25,322 nt of DNA from Microcaldota archaeon (lineage in GTDB: Archaea; Micrarchaeota; Micrarchaeia; Micrarchaeales; Micrarchaeaceae), in the NCBI GenBank assembly GCA_021806185.1, contig JAJZXZ010000002.1:1-25322 (forward strand), given 5' to 3'. Both the position numbers and the translations under genes were made by a program. The notes under the pieces are model-generated. The model saw only the letters and a list, made by a program, of their open reading frames with translations. It was not told where the DNA came from and ran no database searches. Position 1 is the stretch's first letter, and the number at the start of each line of letters is the position of its first letter. This document shows, one piece after another, positions 1 through 7,395 of this stretch.

Positions 1-491
1 AGCTGGCAAACATAGAGCCGTACAGGTCTGACAAGTTCATAGGTGCACTGCTCGGAGTGCCAGACATGGCCGGGCTCATAGCAAGCGTGCAAAACGCGGT
101 GAAAGAAGCACAGATAAAGCCTGAAGAACTAGAGATGGAGGTGCTGAACTTCGAGTCATTTTATGCACAACTGAGGGCGATGGGCAAGATGGGCCCTTTG
201 CAGAACATATTCGGCATGATGGGCGCCGCCGATGTCCCTAAGGAGATAATGGAGCAGGGAGAGGAGAAGCTTAACAGGTACAAGGCGATAATCGGATCTA
301 TGACAAAAGAGGAAAGAAGCGACGAGCGCATACTCCACAATCCAAGAAGGATAAGGAGGATAGCGAATGGCAGCGGCACTACCGAGAAGGAGGTGCACCA
401 GCTGATTTCCGATTTCAACAAGATGAGGAAAATGTTCGACAACCTGAAGAACGACAGGTCGTTCAGGAAACGCTTTGCTAAGATGATGTGA
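1..491 (+). CDS. srp54: Signal recognition particle GTPase SRP54, C-terminal part (5' truncated by window edge)
   Basis: The protein component of SRP that binds signal sequences and the 7S RNA. Only the end is present: the frame is open from base 3 and stops at TGA 489-491, about 162 residues. What is visible is the end of the G domain (YRSDKFIGALLGVPDM) followed by the methionine-rich M domain, with MGKMGPLQNIFGMM (finger loop) and the helices carrying SDERILHNPRRIRRIANGSG, the RNA-binding helix-turn-helix typical of Ffh/SRP54. The methionines and the arginine cluster are the ligand and RNA contacts known for the family. The start codon is outside the window. A hairpin plus T-run follows the stop. 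SRP RNA and SecY are also encoded in this window. Confidence 0.96.
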   Translation, partial: LANIEPYRSDKFIGALLGVPDMAGLIASVQNAVKEAQIKPEELEMEVLNFESFYAQLRAMGKMGPLQNIFGMMGAADVPKEIMEQGEEKLNRYKAIIGSMTKEERSDERILHNPRRIRRIANGSGTTEKEVHQLISDFNKMRKMFDNLKNDRSFRKRFAKMM

Positions 492-516
492 AAGCAAAAA
501 ATAGAAATAAAACTGT

Positions 517-545
517 GGGGGAGACTAACTATCTCCTCCTTTTTC
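517..545 (+). terminator. Hairpin plus T-run after SRP54
   Basis: GGGGGAGA (517-524) can pair with TCTCCTCC (532-539) around a 7-nt loop, one G-T pair included, followed by a run of T (540-544). It lies 25 nt after the SRP54 stop. Archaeal termination depends mainly on the T-run, so the hairpin may be incidental; its loop also contains the stop codon of the small minus-strand frame. Confidence 0.5.
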
Positions 546-588
546 TTGTTGCCTTCTTTCTCTTCATTTTTCTTGCCATTTCATCCAC
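529..588 (-). CDS. Possible 19-residue highly basic protein
   Basis: A minus-strand frame from GTG (588-586) to TAG (531-529) would encode MDEMARKMKRKKATRKRRR, with an alternative ATG at 579. Of 19 residues 11 are Lys or Arg. A clear TATA box (TTTAAATA on the minus strand, 613-620) lies about 28 nt before the GTG, the same spacing seen at the leaderless genes of this window, and there is an in-frame TGA four codons upstream. The composition is like tiny ribosomal proteins such as eL41, but a good eL41 candidate is present at 8866-9000, so this would be something else. No family was recognised and it is too short for codon statistics. Confidence 0.35.
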   Translation of the reverse strand: MDEMARKMKRKKATRKRRR

Positions 589-612
589 TTTTATAACCCC
601 TCATATGATAAG

Positions 613-620
613 TATTTAAA
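613..620 (-). promoter_or_regulatory. TATA box for the small basic frame
   Basis: Minus-strand TTTAAATA, centred about 28 nt before the GTG at 588. The only other use would be for an untranslated RNA running leftward into the SRP54 terminator. Confidence 0.45.
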
Positions 621-670
621 ATAATATCCGGATATAACTACTGGAGATAAACAAAAACAGATTTTAGCCA

Positions 671-680
671 TATTTATTTA
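671..680 (+). promoter_or_regulatory. TATA box for the DRG GTPase gene
   Basis: TATTTATTTA centred about 30 nt before ATG 705. This implies transcription starting at or just before the ATG (leaderless) and argues against the GTG at 696, which lies only about 20 nt away. Confidence 0.55.
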
Positions 681-704
681 CCGAAATACACAACTGTGTA
701 TCTG

Positions 705-1808
705 ATGACCGACAAAACCGAATCGCTGACGACAAAACTTGAGGAGCTCACCGGGGAGTACAAGAAAACGAAGTACAACAAGGCCACAAACCTGCATCTT
801 GGCATGCTGCGTGCGAAAATCGCGAGGATAAAAAAGGAGATAGTGGCGTCAGGCAGGAAGAAGCACGGTGAGGGGTATTTTGTGAAGAAGAGCGGCGATG
901 CGACCGTTGCGCTGGTGGGCTTCCCGAGCGCAGGAAAATCATCTCTGATAAACGCGTTAGCAAACACAAGGTCAAAAACGGCGCAGTACGCCTTCACGAC
1001 GACTACAGTGATACCTGGCACGATGGTGTATAATGATTCCCATATACAGATATTTGACCTGCCCGGCTTGATAGAGGATGCGCACCTTGGCGCGGGTAGG
1101 GGCAGGATGGTCGCCACGGCGCTGAAGCCGGCAGACCTCATAATCTTCGTAGTGGATATAAACAACCTGGAGCAGTTCGACAGGCTCCTCACAGAATTCC
1201 GTGCGCTTAGGATATGGATAAACGAGAGAAAGCCATCGGTGCAGATAAGCGGGAGGCCTGCCGGCGGGCTCAGGATCGAAACGAATAGGTCCGGCATGTC
1301 AGACAGCTATCTGGAGGAGATACTGAAAGGTCTAGGCATCCACAACGCAGTAGTTTCAGTATGGGATAGGGTAGGTGAGGACGCGCTCATCGACATAATC
1401 GCAAACAGGGCGCAATACATGAAGGCAATCGTGGCGCTGAACAAGATAGACACCAGGGATGATTACCGCGCGGTGGCCGATTCGCTCTCAAAGAAATATG
1501 GAATCGTCGTCATACCCGTAAGCGCGACAGAGAAGACGAACATAGATAGGCTCAAAGCCGAGATATACGATGCGCTTGACATAATAACGATATACCTGAA
1601 ACCTAGGATCGGCGAGGGAACACATCCGATGGTGCTGCGGAGGGGCGCGACCGTGGGCGATGCGGCTAGGAAGTTCCATGCGCAGATAGTCGACAGGCTG
1701 AAGTGCGCGCAGGTATCAGGCAAGAGCGCAAGGTTCGCCAACCAGAAGGTCGGCGTTGCGCATGTGCTGGAAGACGGTGACACAATAACGTTCATCAAGG
1801 AGAGATGA
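705..1808 (+). CDS. drg: DRG-family (Obg-like) GTPase with TGS domain
   Basis: A translation-associated GTPase of the developmentally regulated GTP-binding family, cytoplasmic and ribosome-linked by family knowledge. In 367-residue numbering: a basic N-terminal helical region, the P-loop GFPSAGKS (72-79), the Thr-rich switch I (about 98-103), DLPGLIE (118-124), NKID (246-249) and SATEK (about 273), ending in a TGS domain (about 296-367) with the usual GATVGDAARKFH. The length is usual for archaeal DRG. ATG 705 is preferred over GTG 696, which would add only MYL, because of the TATA spacing. It is monocistronic between SRP54 and the winged-helix gene. Identification is firm; the precise client is unknown. 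Confidence 0.95.
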   Translation: MTDKTESLTTKLEELTGEYKKTKYNKATNLHLGMLRAKIARIKKEIVASGRKKHGEGYFVKKSGDATVALVGFPSAGKSSLINALANTRSKTAQYAFTTTTVIPGTMVYNDSHIQIFDLPGLIEDAHLGAGRGRMVATALKPADLIIFVVDINNLEQFDRLLTEFRALRIWINERKPSVQISGRPAGGLRIETNRSGMSDSYLEEILKGLGIHNAVVSVWDRVGEDALIDIIANRAQYMKAIVALNKIDTRDDYRAVADSLSKKYGIVVIPVSATEKTNIDRLKAEIYDALDIITIYLKPRIGEGTHPMVLRRGATVGDAARKFHAQIVDRLKCAQVSGKSARFANQKVGVAHVLEDGDTITFIKER

Positions 1809-1822
1809 TTCCGTATTTATGG

Positions 1823-1852
1823 AATAACATTAAATAACCTTTCAACGTTATT
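1823..1852 (+). promoter_or_regulatory. Promoter with AATAAC repeats (possible operator)
   Basis: AATAAC occurs at 1823-1828 and 1833-1838, ten bases apart (one helical turn), and its complement GTTATT at 1847-1852, so the three copies surround the TATA-like ATTAAATAA. The TATA is about 37 nt before ATG 1870, giving a leader of about 10 nt. Symmetric sites over a TATA box just before a winged-helix gene suggest autoregulation; this is inference. Confidence 0.35.
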
Positions 1853-1869
1853 TTATCATCAGTGAAGCC

Positions 1870-2313
1870 ATGGCGATAAAGTACTGGGAGTTCGAAGACG
1901 CGCCGCTCAAGGAGAAGCTGAAGGGCGTTAACGTGAAGGACATAGCAAGGCTCTTCTACGACAACGAAACTGAAGCCTACAGATTCGCGACGCTGCTGCT
2001 TGAGGTTAAAAGGAAGCGTTCGCTCAGGCTTAAAGACGTTCCGCAGAACATACCTGTAGCTACAGCTAAGAGGTACCTCGACTTTGCCGTGCAGCTTGGC
2101 ATCCTCAAGCACGAGAGCGGCGCTTACGAGCTGACCGACAGGTTCTCAAAACCATTCAGGAACATCGCCACCTACATAAAGACATGGATGGAGAGCACGG
2201 CAGATGAGGACCTTGCGGTAGAGTTCGCTAACGCCAGGATAGAAAAGCAATCCAAGAGAGGGGGCAGGCCTGGCAGGGCCGCAGCCGCAGAGAGTGCAGG
2301 CGCTAGCAGCTAG
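1870..2313 (+). CDS. Winged-helix DNA-binding protein of unknown role
   Basis: 147 residues. Residues about 20-110 read as a winged helix-turn-helix: a first helix (VKDIARLFYDNETEAYRFAT), a basic strand (KRKRSLRLKDV), a recognition-like helix (VATAKRYLDFAVQLGIL) and a wing (KHESGAYELTDRFSKPF), followed by another helix and a low-complexity Arg/Gly/Ala tail (SKRGGRPGRAAAAESAGASS). This is the layout of small archaeal transcription regulators, but no named family is recognised. It has its own promoter and ends 40 nt before the secreted glycoprotein gene, so it could regulate that gene or itself. A role in replication or chromatin is not excluded. Confidence 0.75.
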   Translation: MAIKYWEFEDAPLKEKLKGVNVKDIARLFYDNETEAYRFATLLLEVKRKRSLRLKDVPQNIPVATAKRYLDFAVQLGILKHESGAYELTDRFSKPFRNIATYIKTWMESTADEDLAVEFANARIEKQSKRGGRPGRAAAAESAGASS

Positions 2314-2353
2314 GTTTTTTATATATAGCATGCAAAGAGGTTTGGGGGATTTT

Positions 2354-3535
2354 ATGTCGAAAGCGCCGTTGACCATAGGAGCGGTGGTCGTAATAGGGAT
2401 AATCATAATAGCAGCGGTATTCGTCTTGACAAGCCAGCCGCATCCTACACCTACTACTACAGTAACGATAGCGCCTAGCTCCAGCGGCAACGTACGCACG
2501 CCTGTGATGATCACCGATCCGGCGCAGGTTGCATCAGGCACAACCGCCATGGTGTTCACGTACTCGAACGTGCAGGTCAATGACACCACCATATCAGGAT
2601 CCACATGGGTGAACGCCAACGGCAGCGGAAGCGTGAATCTAATAGCAATACAAAACATGACGCAGGTAATCGGCTACGCGAGCGTGCCTGCCAACTCTAC
2701 AATAAGCGCATTCAGACTCAACATAACAAGCGTCATGATAACAGTTAACGGCACAACTTATCAGGTGCCGGTTTCCAGCAACATGGTGACGATACCGGTA
2801 TCTGGCAGCCAGAAGGTGGTCGCCGGGTCTGGGGTCCTTCTCGATTACACGCCGACCGTCTCACCCGCATTCAGCAATAACGCTACCGTATTCGTCAGGG
2901 TTCCGGCGGCAAAGGCAGCGATCGTGTCTGGGATAAATTCGACGCTAGCTGCAGATATAGGCGCAACTGTGCCCATAAGCGCCGGGGCGCTTGCTGTGAT
3001 AGCGGCCGTGACGCCGACCGTGAACATAACGTCCGCTTCGCTTTCTGCGCAGGGCAACTCTACGCTGCTTACGCTTGTTGTGAAGAACAATGGAAACCAG
3101 AGCACGGTGATAAACACAGTGAATGTCTTTGGGGCGCAGAGGGTGCGTGCGGTCGCCTCCGTGAGGGCAGGAGTGAACGCATCGCTTGCGACTAACGTCA
3201 ATGCTGCGCTATCAGGAGGCCTGATAGGAAAGTCACGCGTTCAGCTCGAGCTGGGCGCAAATGCGCTTGTGGGGGTTGGACACGCGATAGGCAGCTATGG
3301 CATGCAGACATTCTCGGTAAGCCCGTCAGGGTCCTTGGTATTTGTGTCAAGCCTGTCTGATGTGCAGAGCGGCATCACGCTCGCCCCAGGCGCATCGGCA
3401 ACCCTGGTATACAACTCCACTGCGATGTACAACAACGGCACGTTCACCACGCTGCCGGTTGCCGGTGCGGCATACCGCATCACCGTAGTTGGGTCGACCG
3501 GGGCATTCGCTTCTACGATCGTGAAGGTATCGTGA
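2354..3535 (+). CDS. Secreted or membrane-anchored Thr/Ser/Asn-rich glycoprotein
   Basis: 393 residues. A short N-terminus MSKAP is followed by one hydrophobic segment (about 5-26, VVVIGIIIIAAVFVL), a Thr/Pro linker (HPTPTTTVTIAPSSSG), then a long beta-rich extracellular region with many N-glycosylation sequons (NDT, NGS, NST, NGT, NQS). The stretch LLTLVVKNNGNQSTVINTVNVFG resembles the beta-sandwich repeats of the CARDB type seen in archaeal surface proteins; that match is suggestive only. The start was placed at ATG 2354 because GGGGGAT lies 7 nt upstream; the in-frame ATG at 2330 would put 8 polar residues before the signal. A TATA-like TTTTTATATA lies at 2315-2324. Likely surface or S-layer associated; no enzyme motif seen. 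Confidence 0.7.
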   Translation: MSKAPLTIGAVVVIGIIIIAAVFVLTSQPHPTPTTTVTIAPSSSGNVRTPVMITDPAQVASGTTAMVFTYSNVQVNDTTISGSTWVNANGSGSVNLIAIQNMTQVIGYASVPANSTISAFRLNITSVMITVNGTTYQVPVSSNMVTIPVSGSQKVVAGSGVLLDYTPTVSPAFSNNATVFVRVPAAKAAIVSGINSTLAADIGATVPISAGALAVIAAVTPTVNITSASLSAQGNSTLLTLVVKNNGNQSTVINTVNVFGAQRVRAVASVRAGVNASLATNVNAALSGGLIGKSRVQLELGANALVGVGHAIGSYGMQTFSVSPSGSLVFVSSLSDVQSGITLAPGASATLVYNSTAMYNNGTFTTLPVAGAAYRITVVGSTGAFASTIVKVS

Positions 3536-3560
3536 AGGGCGTCGAGCTTTGAAATCTTCT

Positions 3561-3670
3561 CGGGCCCAGCGGGATTTGAACCCGCGACCTTCAGCTCTCT
3601 TCACTTATTCAGACTTCTCTCAAAAGTTTGTTAGAAGGCTGTCGCTCTATCCAAGCTGAGCTATGGGCCC
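3561..3670 (-). tRNA. tRNA-Arg(TCT) with a 35-nt anticodon-loop intron
   Basis: Read on the minus strand: acceptor GGGCCCA (3670-3664) pairs with TGGGCCC (3568-3562), discriminator G at 3561, no encoded CCA. D arm GCTC/GAGC, anticodon stem ACAGC/GCTGA, T arm GCGGG-TTCAAAT-CCCGC. Anticodon TCT is at 3635-3633. The loop is interrupted after position 37 by an intron at 3631-3597, leaving a 75-nt mature tRNA. The 3' side fits the archaeal bulge-helix-bulge rule (CTTC of the loop pairs with intron GAAG 3602-3599, then AGA, cut within), but the 5' bulge looks like 6 nt rather than 3. Position pair 27-43 is A-A. The identity is firm; the exact splice sites are inferred. Confidence 0.93.
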
Positions 3671-3694
3671 ATCGTGAATAATGAGAAGCAAAAG

Positions 3695-4618
3695 TTAATA
3701 ACGCATCATCTTAATGCCGTCTTTAGTATCCACTCCAAAGAACCTTTTCGTGTTTGTGGCGAGTGCCTCCGCCACCTGCTCGAAAGGCATCTTCTTTATC
3801 CCGGCTATGTACCTGATGGACTTCTCGACTGACTTGGGGCTCTGCCCAACCACTGGCGAATCGCTCTCGGCCATCAAGTTCTCAATTGGCATCATTGCGA
3901 TGACCCTTTTCCTCTTTGATGACTCTATCGGCGGCACGGATATCATATAGCCGCGCTTAAGGACGGCTCTCGCCTCCTCCACGCCTCCCTCAAAGAAGTG
4001 CAGATGCACCCTCTTTGCATCCTTTTCCGCAAGGAAGTCTAGCACATCGTCGATCGCATTCCTGGCGTGCACAGATACCGGCAGCTTTAGCTCATCTGCG
4101 AGGTCAATAAATCTCCCGAATACCTTCTTCTGCCGGGCGATGTTGCGCGGGCCTCCCCCTATGGAATAATCAAGGCCTATCTCGCCTATCGCAACTATAC
4201 GATCTATGCTCTGCCTTGCAAGGCCGATGTTGAACTCAATCTCCCTCTCGAACGCGCTTTCATCCATCGCCAATGCGTGCTCCGGGTCCACGCCCACGGC
4301 GCCGAAGACATTCTTGTTGTCTGCGATCTCAAGCGTCTTTATGTTCGATGGCGTGTCAACCCCGTCGGTTATTATTGTAGAGACCCCGTAAAGCACAGCG
4401 TCGCGGATCACAGCAGGGTCGCTCAGTATGCTCAGGTGGCAGTGCGCATCCGCCATCTCCACTACGCTCTTCTGCAACGTTTCCCGCTTCTGGAGAAGCT
4501 GCCTGGTCTGCATATACACACGTTGTGATATCCTCCCCGGCATAAAGGCCGAGGCTCCCTGTTGTCCTGATGGTATGCTCTTTATTACATGATATGGTTC
4601 GTATGCGGCCCTACTCAC
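3695..4618 (-). CDS. TatD-family metal-dependent hydrolase (nuclease)
   Basis: Amidohydrolase-fold enzyme of the TatD family, known for metal-dependent DNase/exonuclease activity in the cytoplasm. Visible motifs: the first metal pair in DAHCHL, IGEIGLDY (bridging Glu), VHAR (His), HLHFFEG (His) and ESDSPV (final Asp), then a helical C-terminus. A basic N-terminal stretch of about 55 residues precedes the barrel, longer than in the usual family member. The frame is open to a TTG at 4651, but the TATA box (4654-4661) would start transcription near 4632, so GTG 4618, preceded by AAGG, is preferred. Convergent with nothing; the tRNA-Arg gene lies 24 nt downstream. Substrate is unknown. Confidence 0.85.
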   Translation of the reverse strand: MSRAAYEPYHVIKSIPSGQQGASAFMPGRISQRVYMQTRQLLQKRETLQKSVVEMADAHCHLSILSDPAVIRDAVLYGVSTIITDGVDTPSNIKTLEIADNKNVFGAVGVDPEHALAMDESAFEREIEFNIGLARQSIDRIVAIGEIGLDYSIGGGPRNIARQKKVFGRFIDLADELKLPVSVHARNAIDDVLDFLAEKDAKRVHLHFFEGGVEEARAVLKRGYMISVPPIESSKRKRVIAMMPIENLMAESDSPVVGQSPKSVEKSIRYIAGIKKMPFEQVAEALATNTKRFFGVDTKDGIKMMRY

Positions 4619-4653
4619 CAGCGCCTTGAAAGGCTGGATTTCTTGAGCCAACG

Positions 4654-4684
4654 TTTATATACTTAAATGTGAGCAATATTATTA
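4654..4684. promoter_or_regulatory. Divergent promoters for TatD and the DUF929 gene
   Basis: Leftward: TATATAAA on the minus strand (4654-4661). Rightward: TATTATTA (4677-4684), centred about 28 nt before ATG 4709, which fits a leaderless start. The two boxes are only 15 bp apart, so one regulator could affect both genes. Confidence 0.5.
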
Positions 4685-4708
4685 AGCTAATCTTTTTAGG
4701 TATGCGGG

Positions 4709-5815
4709 ATGTACACCAAGTATTCTAAAGCAAGGAGGAAAAAGTCTAGGGCATACAACATAATACTTGCCGTAGCGGTAGTTGCCTTCGTGATCATATC
4801 GCTCTATCAGCGTACAGTCATAACGTCGCTCTCAAACCAGAATGCAAGGCTGTCGCAGCAGTACGCGACACTTGCGAACCAGATAAATAGCACGGCCCCC
4901 GGACAGCATGTCAGCTATCCAGCATACAACATTAAGAGCCAGTTGCCTGCTCCGCCGACTAACTTGTCCAGCTATCCGATCATAACGCAGAACGGTACGT
5001 TCGGCGATAGGCTTACCCATCTTAACGCACCGCTGAACAGCACAGACCTCTCAATAATAAACAATGCACCGGATTCATACTTCGAGACAGCTGGAGAGAT
5101 GCTGCTCAACGGGACGCTGAACAACAGCGTAGGGACTTCTCCGTTAAAGGTGAACAACTTTGTTGTGAACGGAAAGCCCTCTGTCATCTATTATGGAAGC
5201 ATAACGTGCGTTTGGTGCGGCGAGAACAGGTGGGCGATGGCCCTTGCTCTGAGCAGGTTCGGCAGCTTCTCCCGCCTTTATACGGGCTACAGCAGCCTGG
5301 GCGACAGCGACGTACCTACATTGTACTGGAGGCCTGTCGAATACAACGCATCTACGGTCAACCCAGGCAGCTTCTACAACAGCAGCTACATCAACTTCCT
5401 GCCTATAGAGGACATCAACCCGATAACTGGCGGATTCGATCTTAATCCGTTCTCGAAGGTGCAGAAGATACTTAACGGGACAGGGATACCAGCGTACATA
5501 GACGCATTCAATTACATACTGCAGATAAATACGTTCGGCGGCACGCCGTATACGATATGGGGCATGTACGTTGTAAGCGGCGCAGACGCTATTGACTTCG
5601 GCAACGGCGCGCCTACGGGCTCCACACTGCCGCTCACTGACATGACCCACGCACAGATATACTCGCAACTTGCGCACCCTGCTACTCAATTCGCCTGGAC
5701 CGAATATGCGGGAGCGGACGTCTATGTCGCCCTGATGTGCAGCAGCATCGGCAACAATGCCTCGGTGTGCTCGCTTCCCGTCATACCGAAGATAGAGAGC
5801 CTTATGGGTGTGTAG
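4709..5815 (+). CDS. Membrane-anchored DUF929 thioredoxin-like protein
   Basis: 368 residues. A basic N-terminus (MYTKYSKARRKKSR) and one membrane helix (about 16-32) point the rest outside the cell. A helical, polar stretch (35-60) and a Pro/Asn-rich linker lead to the thioredoxin-like core: KPSVIYYGSITCVWCGENRW, with CxxC at C167/C170, then ALALSRFGSFS, which matches the DUF929 family of archaeal proteins. A second cysteine pair (C344, C354) is near the C-terminus. Many NxS/T sequons support an outside location. The family is known mainly by structure prediction; thiol-disulfide exchange is inferred from the fold and CxxC. It overlaps the next gene by 8 nt, so the two are cotranscribed. Confidence 0.85.
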   Translation: MYTKYSKARRKKSRAYNIILAVAVVAFVIISLYQRTVITSLSNQNARLSQQYATLANQINSTAPGQHVSYPAYNIKSQLPAPPTNLSSYPIITQNGTFGDRLTHLNAPLNSTDLSIINNAPDSYFETAGEMLLNGTLNNSVGTSPLKVNNFVVNGKPSVIYYGSITCVWCGENRWAMALALSRFGSFSRLYTGYSSLGDSDVPTLYWRPVEYNASTVNPGSFYNSSYINFLPIEDINPITGGFDLNPFSKVQKILNGTGIPAYIDAFNYILQINTFGGTPYTIWGMYVVSGADAIDFGNGAPTGSTLPLTDMTHAQIYSQLAHPATQFAWTEYAGADVYVALMCSSIGNNASVCSLPVIPKIESLMGV

Positions 5816-6305
5816 CTTGCGGCCATCAGACATCGGCAGGGCACTAGTGCGCGTATACAGGCCGCCGTACATAGCGCTCAACGTGGTTGTAGCTGTCATA
5901 TACTACCTGATCTTCACCTACCTGATACGTTTACAGAACTACGGGGTGCTGCTGATAACGATACCAAAGTTATTGATCTACGCGCTTGTCATAACGGCGT
6001 CGATGATGTTCACGATAGGCGTATTCACGCTGAGGAACACCTCAAAGGGGCGCCTCGGCGCCTCGGCAAGCACGGCTGGCACGTTTGCCACCATCTTTGC
6101 CGGAGTCATATCGGGATGCGGCTGCTCGGCGCCGCTGCTTTACGGAATAACCGCATTCGGCCTCAGCATAGTGGAGGTGTCGGCCGCCAACGCATTCATA
6201 GTCAACTACTCGATAGGGATAGTGGCTGCGCTTATAGCCATCAACGTCATCCTGATAGCCTACAGCTCATGGAAGCTCTCTGTCAGGCTGAAGAGTAGAC
6301 GCTAG
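5808..6305 (+). CDS. Small polytopic membrane protein with a CGC motif
   Basis: 165 residues with about four hydrophobic segments (about 21-41, 47-72, 90-115, 120-152) and a basic tail (KLSVRLKSRR). The notable feature is SGCGCSAPLLYG with C104 and C106, at the start of a membrane helix and flanked by small residues, as in membrane thiol carriers or metal-handling proteins; no named family is recognised. The start is either GTG 5808, overlapping the upstream gene, or TTG 5817 just after its stop. Overlap with the DUF929 gene makes a shared function likely: passing reducing or oxidising equivalents across the membrane to the CxxC of its partner is one hypothesis. Confidence 0.75.
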   Translation: MCSLRPSDIGRALVRVYRPPYIALNVVVAVIYYLIFTYLIRLQNYGVLLITIPKLLIYALVITASMMFTIGVFTLRNTSKGRLGASASTAGTFATIFAGVISGCGCSAPLLYGITAFGLSIVEVSAANAFIVNYSIGIVAALIAINVILIAYSSWKLSVRLKSRR

Positions 6306-6312
6306 GAACAAG

Positions 6313-6320
6313 CTTTTATT
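6313..6320 (+). promoter_or_regulatory. TATA box for the V4R-secY operon
   Basis: CTTTTATT centred about 27 nt before ATG 6344, consistent with a leaderless mRNA that also covers secY. Confidence 0.5.
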
Positions 6321-6343
6321 AACTAAGCTGCAAAAGACAGAGT

Positions 6344-7384
6344 ATGGCGCAGGGGAAACGCAGATTGCGTGGCGCGCGCAGGGCTACGCAGCTCCAGAAA
6401 CAGGTTACCATAATAGCCCCGCATCAGTACCTTAAAGGGAGCGAGAGCATTCTGATAGAGCGGATACTCAACAGGGAAGCATCTGAAAGAGTGCCTGAGA
6501 GCGCTGTCCTCTTCACATCGCTGCTTGCAAACCTTACACCAAGCCTGTCCGACTTGAGCAGAAGGTCGGGGATGCGCGTAGGCAGGCACCTATACTCGAT
6601 GCTGAGCGATTCGAAAGGATACCTTTTGTATGAGGAATCGATAGGCGACCTTATGAAGTTCTTCGAAAACGCGGGATACACTGGCGTAACGTACAGCGTA
6701 TTCCCAGACAGGCTCGACATGCGGATGTACGACAGGTCGAAGGAGTTTCTAGGCATCAACCTGCATTCGTTCGAAGCGGGCGTCATATCGGGCTTCGCCA
6801 CCGCGTCGAGGAAGCAGTATATAGACGTTGCGGAGCGCGCGTGCTCAAACAACGGCTCTGATTCGTGCGTCTTCTCTTCAAAATATGACGTCTATATGGA
6901 AAAGGGGCACGGTGACGCCAAAGCGGCGATACACAGGTTTGTGGAGCACATCGCCAGGCAGGCCGTCAAAGCTGAGAAGGAGGGCGAATTGCGTGCATCT
7001 CCAGAATACCGCAGCCTTGCGATGTCAGCAGTGCTTGAGAGGCCTTATCAGGATGAGATAAGGCATGTGGCATCGTACATAGGCAGCGGGCTGGCGTCAA
7101 CGATATTCACTGGCAGGGCAAAAATAGCAGCAAAGACCGCCTCGGCAAGAATTGAACGGGTGATAAGGCTGCTCGGTATCGGCAAGGCAAGCGTTAAAAG
7201 CCTTAGTCCCATAAGGATTGATGTTTCGTTCGACAGGATGCACTCGAGGAGCGAGTTTGTCGACCTCTCTATCGCGCTAATTAATGGCCTTCTGAAGAAC
7301 CATGTCGCCGATGGCGCAACAGTAACAAGAGTGGCCAGGCGTGGCGCGTATCTAATGAGGATAAACGGAAAAGCGGCAGAGTGA
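6344..7384 (+). CDS. V4R-like (4-vinyl reductase domain) protein
   Basis: 346 residues, soluble, with a very basic N-terminus (AQGKRRLRGARRATQLQKQ). Residues about 75-180 look like a V4R small-ligand domain: GRHLY, the central helices, then SFEAGVISGFA and VAERACSNNGSDSCVF, where C167 and C175 match the paired-cysteine end of that domain. The C-terminal half (about 200-346) is helical then alpha/beta and not recognised. V4R domains bind hydrophobic ligands or metals and often act as sensors; that function is family knowledge, not shown here. The gene ends 11 nt before secY and is probably cotranscribed with it. The domain call is moderate; role unknown. Confidence 0.55.
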   Translation: MAQGKRRLRGARRATQLQKQVTIIAPHQYLKGSESILIERILNREASERVPESAVLFTSLLANLTPSLSDLSRRSGMRVGRHLYSMLSDSKGYLLYEESIGDLMKFFENAGYTGVTYSVFPDRLDMRMYDRSKEFLGINLHSFEAGVISGFATASRKQYIDVAERACSNNGSDSCVFSSKYDVYMEKGHGDAKAAIHRFVEHIARQAVKAEKEGELRASPEYRSLAMSAVLERPYQDEIRHVASYIGSGLASTIFTGRAKIAAKTASARIERVIRLLGIGKASVKSLSPIRIDVSFDRMHSRSEFVDLSIALINGLLKNHVADGATVTRVARRGAYLMRINGKAAE

Positions 7385-7395
7385 ACGGTGGGTAG

